Positions 18,395-25,073 of a DNA stretch of 64,000 nt are shown here, piece after piece. A program made the position numbers and the translations under genes. The DNA comes from CALMEC01 sp963706315 (GTDB lineage Bacteria > Actinomycetota > Thermoleophilia > Miltoncostaeales > Miltoncostaeaceae). The stretch is taken from the NCBI GenBank assembly GCA_963706315.1, contig CAVPMA010000024.1:139814-203813 (forward strand), written 5' to 3'. The notes under the pieces are model-generated. The model was given only the letters and a program-made list of their open reading frames with translations, had not been told where the DNA came from and ran no database searches. Every line of letters starts with the position of its first letter. The first letter of the stretch is position 1.

Positions 18395-18997
18395 ATGACG
18401 TCGACGCTCGTGCTCTACGACAACCGCGGATCGTCCAACGCGCTCAAGGTCCGGTTCCTGCTGGGTGAGCTCGGCCTGGAGGTCGACCTCGTCGACGTGC
18501 CGCTCGACGACGACCGGCCGCAGTGGTACCGCGACCTGCACCCGTTCGGCACGGTGCCGTGCCTCGTCGACGGCGATCTCCGCCTCGTCGAGTCGAACAC
18601 CATCCTGCGCTACCTGGCCGACCGCGAGGGGCGCGACGACTTGTACCCCCGCGGCCTCCGCGAGCGCGCGCGGGTCGACGAGCTCTTGGACGCGCTCAGC
18701 CTCGCGGTGCGGCCGGCGCTCTGGGAGCTCGAGCTCCGGACCTACTACGCGACGACGTCGTATCCGCCGCACGCGGTGGCCGCGGCCAGGGAGGCGTTGA
18801 GCCGCGCGATGGTGGGCTGGGAGTCCCTCATTGAGCCCGGCGGCGCGTTGACCGGCAGTTTCAGCATCGCCGACATCGCGGCCGCGGCGCGCATGTGGCT
18901 CCTCCCGCAGCTGCCGATCGACCTCGCGCCGTTTCCGAAGACCCGGCAGATGCTCGCGGCCGCCACCGCGCGACCGGCCTACCGCGCGGCCCTCTGA
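18395..18997 (+). CDS. Glutathione S-transferase family protein
   Basis: A 200-residue GST-fold protein. The thioredoxin-like N-terminal domain has TLVLYDNRGSSNALKVRFLL, and the cis-Pro segment is GTVPCLVDGDLRLVESNTIL, with the ES pair that binds the gamma-Glu of glutathione. An all-helical C-terminal domain contains SFSIADIAAAA (the N-capping SxxD motif). Actinobacteria often lack glutathione, so the true thiol partner is unclear. It is monocistronic on the + strand, and its end is only 7 bp from the end of the convergent YidB-like gene. Confidence 0.88.
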   Translation: MTSTLVLYDNRGSSNALKVRFLLGELGLEVDLVDVPLDDDRPQWYRDLHPFGTVPCLVDGDLRLVESNTILRYLADREGRDDLYPRGLRERARVDELLDALSLAVRPALWELELRTYYATTSYPPHAVAAAREALSRAMVGWESLIEPGGALTGSFSIADIAAAARMWLLPQLPIDLAPFPKTRQMLAAATARPAYRAAL

Positions 18998-19004
18998 TCC
19001 CGCG

Positions 19005-19421
19005 CTAGCCCGGACCGAAGCGCGAGAGCTTCTGGATCATCGACGCGAGGGCGTCGTCGTCGGGAATGGTCCCGTCGGGGGTGAGGTGGTCCACGACCTC
19101 CGGCAGTCCGGCGGCGAGCTGCTCGCGCACGTCGTCGATGCTCATCCCGGTCTGATCGGCGATCTGCTTCAACTCGTCCGGTCCGAGGGCGCGCTCGAGC
19201 TCGTCGGGGTTGAGCGGCGTGTTGGGGCCGGTGCCGACCCAGGAGGCGGCCTTGTCGGCCAGGTCCGCGCGCTTGAACTTGTCGAGCAGGCCGCCGAGCC
19301 CGCCGCTCAACTGGATCATCCCGAGCGCGGCGCCCAGCATCGGCCCGCTGAGGATCTTCGCCAGCATGCCGCCGCCCGACCGGTCGAAGAACATCCGAAG
19401 GAATGATCCGAGTGAGGCCAT
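19005..19421 (-). CDS. YidB/DUF937-like protein
   Basis: A 138-residue protein. It has an N-terminal Gly/Leu/Met-rich stretch (GGGMLAKILSG, LGGLLDKFK) followed by SWVGTGPNTPLNPDELERAL and a helical domain (QIADQTGMSIDDVREQLAAG, LPEVVDHLTPDG). These closing motifs are characteristic of the YidB / DUF937 family. ATG 19421 gives the family-like N-terminus, and the open frame upstream is Arg/Pro-rich. The function of the family is not established. It is convergent with the GST gene. Confidence 0.82.
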   Translation of the reverse strand: MASLGSFLRMFFDRSGGGMLAKILSGPMLGAALGMIQLSGGLGGLLDKFKRADLADKAASWVGTGPNTPLNPDELERALGPDELKQIADQTGMSIDDVREQLAAGLPEVVDHLTPDGTIPDDDALASMIQKLSRFGPG

Positions 19422-19615
19422 CCGCGGTCTCCCGGGCCGACGAAGGGGAGCGGGGACGCTACCAGCGGCCATCACGCGGTTTCGTCGCACGCGACGTATC
19501 AGCGCGCCCCGGTCCGGCTCCTGTTGCCAGACCCCGGACGACCCACCGCCGTCAGCGGGTCGGAAGCGTCACTCGACGCCTCTCACGCCCTCTCACGATT
19601 CGAAGGAGATTCCCG

Positions 19616-19984
19616 ATGAAGGCAACCCGGCGCACCCGCGTCGCCCTTGCGCTCGCATCATGCGCCCTGGTCACGGCTCCCGCGGCGCAGGCGTCGCTGC
19701 AGAGCGATGGACTCACCTACAGTCAGCCCGCGGGCGACGATCACGCCCGCGCCACCCCCGCCGCGACGACGCACGTGTTCGTCGCCGGTAACCGCGGCCG
19801 GTCCGACGAAGGGGTTCCCGTCGGCCCGTTCCCGGCTCCACCGCAGACCGTCATCGCCGCGTCGAGCGGCTTCGACTGGCAGGACGCCGGTGTGGGCTTC
19901 GGCACCGCGGCGGGGATCGTCCTGGTGGCCGCCGGTACCGTCCTCGGCGCGCGCAAGCTCCGCGAGCCGCGCGTGTCGATCTGA
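19616..19984 (+). CDS. Small secreted or membrane-anchored protein of unknown function
   Basis: A 122-residue protein with a clear signal peptide: MKATRRTRVALALASCALV, then APAAQA as a likely AxA cleavage site near residue 26. The mature part is a polar, Asp/Thr/Ala-rich stretch (about 27-85). A single C-terminal hydrophobic segment follows (about 90-112, VGFGTAAGIVLVAAGTVLG) with a short positively charged tail. This is the layout of many small actinobacterial surface proteins with an exported N-terminal region and a C-terminal anchor. ATG 19616 has AAGGAG about 8 nt upstream. I do not recognise a named family. Confidence 0.72.
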   Translation: MKATRRTRVALALASCALVTAPAAQASLQSDGLTYSQPAGDDHARATPAATTHVFVAGNRGRSDEGVPVGPFPAPPQTVIAASSGFDWQDAGVGFGTAAGIVLVAAGTVLGARKLREPRVSI

Positions 19985-20044
19985 CTACGCCACCGCACGC
20001 ACAACCGGGGGTCCGTTGCCGATGGCCCCCGGTCCGTTTGAGGC

Positions 20045-20401
20045 TCAGAAGCGTCGCGTGCGTACGGCGCGCGGCAGGAATTCCCGCACGCGTTCGACGC
20101 CCCGGCCGGCGAGGTCGCGGGCGGCCAGGCGCAGACGGTCCCGCGCGATGGCGGCCTCGAGTTCCCGGCACGTGCGTGCTGTCGCCACCCTGCGGCGCAC
20201 ACGGTCGTAGCGCGCGATCGCCCGGTCGCTGCGACGGGAGCGGTCGTCCCACGCGAGCGCCTCGCAGGCCTCGGTCGCGAGCACGTCCAGGATCCGCTGG
20301 GCCCGTGCGCGCGACCGCCGCCGCGCGGCGTGCACGGTGAAACCGATCGCGACGACCCAGACGAGCGCGATGACCGCAGCGGCGATGAGCAACTCCGACA
20401 C
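20045..20401 (-). CDS. Small single-pass membrane protein of unknown function
   Basis: About 118 residues: one N-terminal membrane segment (ELLIAAAVIALVWVVAIGFT) followed by an Arg-rich helical cytosolic region (HAARRRSRARAQRILDVLA...) with coiled-coil-like character. The start is uncertain. GTG 20401 puts the membrane helix at the N-terminus; an ATG 32 codons upstream adds a Pro-rich extension. There is no recognisable domain. It lies convergent to the small secreted protein gene and divergent from the MaoC gene. Confidence 0.5.
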   Translation of the reverse strand: MSELLIAAAVIALVWVVAIGFTVHAARRRSRARAQRILDVLATEACEALAWDDRSRRSDRAIARYDRVRRRVATARTCRELEAAIARDRLRLAARDLAGRGVERVREFLPRAVRTRRF

Positions 20402-20532
20402 GCGCGCATCGTACTGCGGATGCGCGGCCCCGAGGATTCGCGATGTCGCCGGCGCGGGCCCGGGATCTGCCGGTCGGCTCGGCGGGCGCTCGTGCATGAT
20501 GACGGCGGGTAACGGCGACAGGAGCGGGTGGT

Positions 20533-20985
20533 ATGGCGGAGGCTGATGGGCGGCGCTATCTCGACGACTTTCAGGTCGGTCAGCGGTTCACGTCGGGCAC
20601 CTACACGATGACCGAGGCGGAGATCGTCGCCTTCGCCCGCGAGTTCGATCCGCAGCCGTTCCATCTCCACCATGACGAGGGGCGCGACAGCCTCCTCGGT
20701 GGGCTGGCTGCGAGCGGGTGGCACACAGCGGCCGTGACGATGCGCCTGCAGGTGGAGGGCGAGATGCAGATGGCGGGCGCCATCGTCGGTGCCGGCGGCG
20801 AGATCACCTGGCCGGCGCCGACCCGCCCCGGCGATGTGCTTCGCGTCGAGACCGAGGTGCTCGACGTCCGCCCGTCGCGCTCTCGCCCCGACCGCGGGAT
20901 CGTCATTGTGCTCGCCGAGACGAAGAATCACGATGGCGTCGTGGTGCAGGCACTCAAGGCGACGCTCGTCGTCCCGCGCCGCTGA
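20533..20985 (+). CDS. MaoC-like (R)-hydratase / hot-dog fold protein
   Basis: A 150-residue single hot-dog domain. It carries FAREFDPQPFHLHHDEG (the catalytic D-x4-H hydratase motif) and GGLAASGWHTAAVTMRL, both diagnostic of the MaoC dehydratase-like family. Such proteins hydrate enoyl-CoA or act in related acyl-CoA steps. AGGAG stands about 10 nt before ATG 20533. No fatty-acid genes are adjacent, so the pathway is unknown. Confidence 0.9.
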   Translation: MAEADGRRYLDDFQVGQRFTSGTYTMTEAEIVAFAREFDPQPFHLHHDEGRDSLLGGLAASGWHTAAVTMRLQVEGEMQMAGAIVGAGGEITWPAPTRPGDVLRVETEVLDVRPSRSRPDRGIVIVLAETKNHDGVVVQALKATLVVPRR

Positions 20986-21032
20986 CCGCGGGCGGCGGCC
21001 ACGGCAGGCGGCCAACGAGCGAAGGAGCGACC

Positions 21033-21254
21033 GTGAGCACACCGCCTTCAGTCATCACCGAAGTCGACCCTTTCACCGTCGCGACGGGACGGCCCCCGGT
21101 GCGCCGCCGTCGACGGCAGTGCCCGATGCTCGACAACCGCGACGCGCCGCGAACCCCTGGGCTGATCGTCGATCGACCTTGGCCTTCGAGCGAGCGCATC
21201 CTCGTGCGGTCACGGCGCGGTGGGGCGCGGCAATGGCGCTCGTCTGGTGCGTGA
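21033..21254 (+). CDS. Possible small ORF; possible relic of a longer gene's 5' end
   Basis: A 73-codon frame starting with GTG 21033 and preceded by GAAGGAG at 21021-21027 with good spacing. The first residues STPPSVITEVDPFT resemble the N-termini of some actinobacterial cytochromes P450. The rest (RRRRRQCPM..., GGARQWRSSGA) is basic, low in hydrophobic residues and unlike any P450. It either encodes a short basic peptide or is a 5' relic whose body has been lost. Without it, 20986-21318 would be a 333-bp gap. Confidence 0.3.
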   Translation: MSTPPSVITEVDPFTVATGRPPVRRRRRQCPMLDNRDAPRTPGLIVDRPWPSSERILVRSRRGGARQWRSSGA

Positions 21255-21318
21255 CCGTGGGCGTCCGTAACATCTCGCCGGGCCGAGGCGACATCGAACG
21301 AAGACGAGAGGTGCATCG

Positions 21319-21690
21319 ATGGACTTCTGGGAATTTGTTTGGGGGGCGCTCGTCGTCTTCTTCTTCGCGATGTTCCTCGTCATCTTCATCACCGCGGTCA
21401 TGGACGTCTTCCGCAGCCGTGACATCGGTGGCGGCGCGAAGGCGCTGTGGCTGGTCTTCCTGGTGGTGCTCCCGGTGATCGGCGTGCTGATCTACATGAT
21501 CGTTCGTGGGCCCGGTATGGCCGAACGGAGCTACCAGACCCAGATGGCCCACGCGGAGGCGATGGTTGCGGCGGGCGGCGGTGGCTCGGTCAGCCCGGCG
21601 GATCAGCTCGCCAGGGCCAAGCAGCTGCTCGACAGCGGCGCGATCGACGAGGCCGAATACGCCAAGCTCAAGGCGCAGATCCTCGGGTAG
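21319..21690 (+). CDS. Membrane protein with PLD-nuclease-N-like domain and C-terminal SHOCT motif (copy A)
   Basis: A 123-residue protein. There are two N-terminal membrane helices (about 5-28 and 42-62) joined by RSRDIGGGAKALWL; the second is VLPVIGVLIYMIVRG, the pattern of the phospholipase-D-nuclease N-terminal (PLDc_N) domain. After a Gly-rich linker comes a C-terminal SHOCT motif (LARAKQLLDSGAIDEAEYAKLKAQIL, about 95-120), a short oligomerisation helix pair. It is a clear paralog of 45442-45849, sharing DIGGGxKALW, VLPxIGVLIY and LLDSGAI. The ATG lies 10 nt after AGACGAGAGG. The function of this architecture is not established; it sits in a group of small envelope or stress proteins. 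Confidence 0.83.
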   Translation: MDFWEFVWGALVVFFFAMFLVIFITAVMDVFRSRDIGGGAKALWLVFLVVLPVIGVLIYMIVRGPGMAERSYQTQMAHAEAMVAAGGGGSVSPADQLARAKQLLDSGAIDEAEYAKLKAQILG

Positions 21691-21902
21691 GCATGGGTAC
21701 CCGGATCGTCGTCCGCGCTCGTCGGGCGGGGTGGCCGCGACTCTCGGCGTTGATGATGTCGCGGCGGGCGTCGGCGGCAGGAATCTCGAGCTGACCGGCC
21801 GCGACCCCAACGCTCCAAGGTCACGCGGATGAGCATCCAGCGTGGCGTCCCCAGGGTTGCCCGGCGGATGAACCCCTGGAGGCCTCGCTGCACGGAGCGG
21901 CG

Positions 21903-21946
21903 CTCCTCACCGAGCCTGCGCGCTTGCGCGCCGGCCCGGTGAGGAG
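21903..21946. terminator. Hairpin between convergent genes (bidirectional terminator candidate)
   Basis: A perfect 10-bp stem (CTCCTCACCG at 21903-21912 with CGGTGAGGAG at 21937-21946) encloses a GC-rich region containing a smaller GCGCGC/GCGCGC stem. It lies between the ends of the convergent genes 21319-21690 and 21959-22381. It has no T-tract, as is usual in high-GC bacteria. Confidence 0.55.
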
Positions 21947-21958
21947 ATCACGCCGGGC

Positions 21959-22381
21959 TCAGCCCCTGAGCTCCGCCTGCGCGTCCTTCCAGCCTGCCGT
22001 CAGGGCCCAGAGCACCGCCACCTCGAGTCCGATCGCGATAAGGCTCCACAGTGGATAGGTCGGGAACCAGGCGAGTTGGACGATGCCGTTGATGATGATC
22101 ACCACGATCGCGAACCATCGTGCCCAGCCTCTTCCGGCGAACAGCGATGCCGCGGCGAGGATCAGGACGATGCCCCAGATGATGAGGGCCCAGCCCCACG
22201 TCGTGAAGTCCGTCGTGACGAGGAGTGAGCTCTCGCCGCCCGGGATGAGGTAGGTCCCGCTCTTCGTGAGGGCCACGATGCCCTGAATGATGTCGACGGC
22301 CCCGATCGTGAACATGACGGCCGCCGCGAAGAGGATCCACCCGGTCGCCGCCGGGTGTTCGTTGTAATTGTCCGTTGTCAT
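21959..22381 (-). CDS. DUF7144 family four-helix membrane protein
   Basis: A 140-residue protein with four hydrophobic segments: GWILFAAAVMFTIGAVDIIQ, the pair around WGWALIIWGIVLILAAASLF, then WFAIVVIIINGIVQLAWF and LWSLIAIGLEVAVLWAL. A YNEHPAATGW N-terminus and the Trp-rich helices are characteristic of the DUF7144 family of actinobacterial membrane proteins. ATG 22381 is chosen over an in-frame TTG two codons upstream; AAGGAG lies about 12 nt before it. It is divergent from the DUF1269 gene, with 255 bp between. Function unknown; a small membrane stress protein is plausible from context. Confidence 0.8.
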   Translation of the reverse strand: MTTDNYNEHPAATGWILFAAAVMFTIGAVDIIQGIVALTKSGTYLIPGGESSLLVTTDFTTWGWALIIWGIVLILAAASLFAGRGWARWFAIVVIIINGIVQLAWFPTYPLWSLIAIGLEVAVLWALTAGWKDAQAELRG

Positions 22382-22636
22382 TTGCAATCTCTCCTTGAGA
22401 GTACGGTCAGCGGGGGCCTTGCTCGGCCCCGCGGGCGCCCGATATCAGCCGCCCCGTGCGCCCTCTTCGGGAGAATGGCGGTTCACGATGCCCTTTTGCA
22501 TTGGCACGGGATACGACAGGCGATATCGGGAAACCACTAAGGAAGATGGGTATTCTCCCGGATGGCACCGGCGCAGGTGCATCCGCGACGGTTCGTGGAG
22601 CGGCAATCGCCGCGTACCCAGACGAATGGAGAGGCG

Positions 22637-23140
22637 ATGAGCAGTAGCAATGTTGAGATCTTCGTTGCCGCGTACGAGACCGAGCAAGGTGCCGCCGCGG
22701 CGCTGAAGGCCTTCCAAGCGGCACACCGCGAGGGCGCGATCGACCTGATCGACGCGGCGGTGATCGTCCACACGTCCGAGGGGAAGGTCAAGTTCGAGGA
22801 GACGGCCGATCCCAGCGGCAAGAAGTGGGCGAAGCGTGGAGCGATCGCCGGCGGCGTCGTCGGCCTGATCTTCCCGCCCAGCATCATCGCCGGTGCGGTC
22901 GTCGGCGGAGGCGCCGGCGGGCTGTGGGGAAAGATCCGCGACAAGGGCTTCAAGGACGAGGACCTCAAGGAGATCGGCGAGAGCCTGCCGCCCGGTACGT
23001 CGGCGATCATCGCCGTCGCCGAGGACCGGGTGCTGGCGCAGCTGGAGGCCGGGCTCGACGGTTACGAGAAGATCTCCCGGCAGATGGTCTCCGCCGAGGC
23101 CGCCGCAGCCATCGTCGCCGAGGCGGAGACCGACGAGTAA
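22637..23140 (+). CDS. DUF1269-family membrane-associated protein (copy A)
   Basis: A 167-residue protein. The N-terminal alpha/beta part begins EIFVAAYETEQGAAAALKAF and includes DLIDAAVIVHTSEGKVKFEE. A glycine-zipper membrane stretch follows (about 72-105, GAIAGGVVGLIFPPSIIAGA, then VVGGGAGGLW), then a C-terminal alpha/beta part (DLKEIGESLPPGTSAIIAVA). These are the features of DUF1269. The ATG has GGAGAGG just upstream. It is paralogous to 44678-45205. It starts a same-strand run with the DUF6325 and SHOCT genes. No biochemical role is established; the glycine zipper suggests membrane insertion or oligomer formation. Confidence 0.84.
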   Translation: MSSSNVEIFVAAYETEQGAAAALKAFQAAHREGAIDLIDAAVIVHTSEGKVKFEETADPSGKKWAKRGAIAGGVVGLIFPPSIIAGAVVGGGAGGLWGKIRDKGFKDEDLKEIGESLPPGTSAIIAVAEDRVLAQLEAGLDGYEKISRQMVSAEAAAAIVAEAETDE

Positions 23141-23250
23141 CGAGGGAGGCGCATTCCGTCTTCTTCGCCGCCGCGACGTCAGGCCGGGGGGAGAGGCCGA
23201 GATCACCCACCGGGGCACGGGCTGTCGCCTCCCGTGCGCCGGTGGGCCGT

Positions 23251-23256
23251 TATAGT
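23251..23256 (+). promoter_or_regulatory. Candidate -10 element upstream of the DUF6325 gene
   Basis: TATAGT stands out in a GC-rich gap, 74 bp before ATG 23330. There is no TTGACA-like hexamer at 16-18 bp, as often seen in high-GC promoters. If real, DUF6325 and the SHOCT gene have a promoter separate from the DUF1269 gene. Confidence 0.3.
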
Positions 23257-23329
23257 CACAAGCCAGGGCCCCGCTGGTCCGCGCGACGCCAAGCGCCATT
23301 TGGGCCATGAGATCAACAAAGGAGGCGGC

Positions 23330-23746
23330 ATGGGGATCGGCCCGGTCGACGTAGTGATCATTGGCTTTCCCGGGAACAAGTTCACCGGCCGGATTGCGCC
23401 GGCTCTGATGGATCTGGTCGACAGCGGCACAGTCCGCATCCTCGACCTGCTGTTCGTCTCCAAGGACGCCGACGGCGTCACGACGACGATCGACATTGCC
23501 GACCTCGACCCGGAGACGGGGCCGGCGTACCTCGACGTCAGCGTGAACGCATCCGGCGCGCTCGGCCCGGAGGACGCGGAGGAGGTCGCCGACGACCTCG
23601 CGCCGAACACGTCCGCGCTCCTCATCGCGTTCGAAAACGCTTGGGCGGCTGAGTTCGTCGATGCATGCCGCGCGGCGGACGCAGTGGTCATCGACATGAT
23701 CCGCATACCGGCCGATGTGGCCGAAGCGGTCCTCTCCGACAGCTAG
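23330..23746 (+). CDS. DUF6325 family protein
   Basis: A 138-residue acidic protein starting MGIGPVDVVIIGFPGNKFTG, with GRIAPALMDLVDSGTVRILD and a closing VIDMIRIPADV. These match the DUF6325 family (FxG(N/D)xFxGeiapaL.dLvesGtvriiD). It has no membrane helix, and the ribosome binding site AAAGGAGG precedes the ATG. DUF6325 genes commonly neighbour small SHOCT and DUF1269 genes in actinobacteria, as here. The protein is structurally akin to the N-terminal part of DUF1269 (both predict binding-pocket-like alpha/beta folds), but its function is unknown. The next gene begins 35 bp downstream. Confidence 0.85.
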   Translation: MGIGPVDVVIIGFPGNKFTGRIAPALMDLVDSGTVRILDLLFVSKDADGVTTTIDIADLDPETGPAYLDVSVNASGALGPEDAEEVADDLAPNTSALLIAFENAWAAEFVDACRAADAVVIDMIRIPADVAEAVLSDS

Positions 23747-23781
23747 CCCGACTCCACACCGAACCGAACCGAGAGGTTGAC

Positions 23782-24057
23782 ATGGGACTTCTACGCATGG
23801 CCGCCCGAACCGCCGTCGTCGCAGGCACCGCGACTGCCGTGTCCGGACGGGTCGCCCACCGTCAGGATGAGAAGTACGCCGCGCAGGAGCAGGAGCAGTA
23901 TGAGCAGGCCGCGGCAGCGGCCGAACCGGCTGAGCCGCCCGCGTCCGAGCAGGACGAGCAGGTCGCCAAGCTGCAGGACCTGGCGCAGCTCCACAAGCAG
24001 GGCGTGCTGTCCGACGAGGAGTTCGCGGCCGCCAAGGCCAAGGTCCTCGGGATCTGA
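23782..24057 (+). CDS. Small SHOCT-domain protein
   Basis: A 91-residue protein: a short N-terminal amphipathic or weakly hydrophobic stretch (AARTAVVAGTATAVSGRVAH), a Glu/Gln-rich helix (about 30-50), a Pro/Glu linker, and a C-terminal SHOCT motif (LQDLAQLHKQGVLSDEEFAAAKAKVL). This arrangement typifies the SHOCT proteins encoded next to DUF6325 genes. It starts 35 bp after the DUF6325 stop with GAGAGG upstream and is almost surely co-transcribed. SHOCT is thought to mediate oligomerisation; the partner may be the DUF6325 product. Confidence 0.83.
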   Translation: MGLLRMAARTAVVAGTATAVSGRVAHRQDEKYAAQEQEQYEQAAAAAEPAEPPASEQDEQVAKLQDLAQLHKQGVLSDEEFAAAKAKVLGI

Positions 24058-24083
24058 CCACGGCGCGTACGGGCCGGCCGCTC

Positions 24084-24833
24084 ATGAGCGGAGCTGACCC
24101 GTACGCACGCCTGGCAGGGGTCTACGACGAGATCGTCGTCGACCCCTGCCACGAGCGATGGGCCGCCTTCCTGCACGAGCTGTGGAGCGCCGAGGGTGCG
24201 GAAGTGCGCACCGTCCTCGACGTGTGTTGCGGGACCGGGCTCCTGGCCTCCGAGCTCATCGCGCTCGGCTATCGGGTCGTCGGCGTGGACGCCTCGGCAG
24301 GGATGCTCGCCCGCGCCCGTCGGCTGCTGGGCCCCGATGTGGTCCTGCTCCGGGAAACGCTGCCCGACCTCAGGTTCGACGCGGTCTTCGACGCCGCGGT
24401 GTCGACGTTCGACGGCCTGAACTACCTGAAGCCGGGCGAGCTGCAGTCGACGCTGGTCGCCCTGGGGGGCCGGATCCGTCCCGGCGGTTGGTTCGTCTTC
24501 GACGTGCACACGGACGCCATGATGGAGTTCACCGTGGCGAACCCGTTCGTCGAGGGCCAGGCGGACGGAAAGCGCTTCGCGATCACCAGCGTCGTGGATG
24601 TCCAGGCCCGCACGTGCGAATCGCGCATCGAGGTCACCCGTGAGAGCGACGGCGGCGCGTTCAACGAGCGCCACCGTCAGTACTTCTTCACCGAGGAGCA
24701 GATCAGCGGGACACTCACCGCGGCCGGCTTCGAAGTGCTCGGGGTCACCGATGAGTACACGCATGAGCCGGTGGACGGATCGACCATGCGGGCGACCTGG
24801 ACTGCCCGGCGATGCGTTCCGCCGCCGCCGTGA
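24084..24833 (+). CDS. Class I SAM-dependent methyltransferase
   Basis: A 249-residue Rossmann-fold methyltransferase. Motif I is VLDVCCGTGLLASEL (the SAM-binding Gly-rich loop), followed by VVGVDASAGMLARAR (the acidic residue binding the SAM ribose), a DAAVSTFDGLNYL segment, then RPGGWFVFDVHT (post-IV). The C-terminal part (QYFFTEEQISGTLTAAGFEV) is typical of class I enzymes acting on small molecules. It begins 26 bp after the SHOCT gene on the same strand. The substrate cannot be deduced. Confidence 0.9.
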   Translation: MSGADPYARLAGVYDEIVVDPCHERWAAFLHELWSAEGAEVRTVLDVCCGTGLLASELIALGYRVVGVDASAGMLARARRLLGPDVVLLRETLPDLRFDAVFDAAVSTFDGLNYLKPGELQSTLVALGGRIRPGGWFVFDVHTDAMMEFTVANPFVEGQADGKRFAITSVVDVQARTCESRIEVTRESDGGAFNERHRQYFFTEEQISGTLTAAGFEVLGVTDEYTHEPVDGSTMRATWTARRCVPPPP

Positions 24834-24954
24834 GACTCGTTCCCCCGTTGACCATGCGGCAGGGTCGCGCAACGGCCTGCCGCTCAGATGGACGGCGCAT
24901 GTCGATCAGGCGCAATCGCGACGCGGGATGGTCGCTTAGTTCGGCCGAGCCCAA

Positions 24955-24988
24955 GCCCATCCCCTCGACGACCGTCGAGGGGATGGGC
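24955..24988. terminator. Strong perfect hairpin between convergent genes
   Basis: GCCCATCCCCTCGACG (24955-24970) pairs perfectly with CGTCGAGGGGATGGGC (24973-24988). This is a 16-bp stem with a 2-nt gap (a 4-nt loop in practice), the strongest simple hairpin I noticed in the window. It lies between the convergent methyltransferase gene (ends 24833) and the Ppx fusion gene (ends 25074). It is likely a bidirectional terminator, although no U-tract follows. Confidence 0.6.
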
Positions 24989-25073
24989 TCGGGGAGGCTC
25001 ATCATGCGGAACGAATTGAGCAACCCGCGTCGGAATCGAGAGAATGCGCTTCGCGTATTCGGAGCGGGACGGT

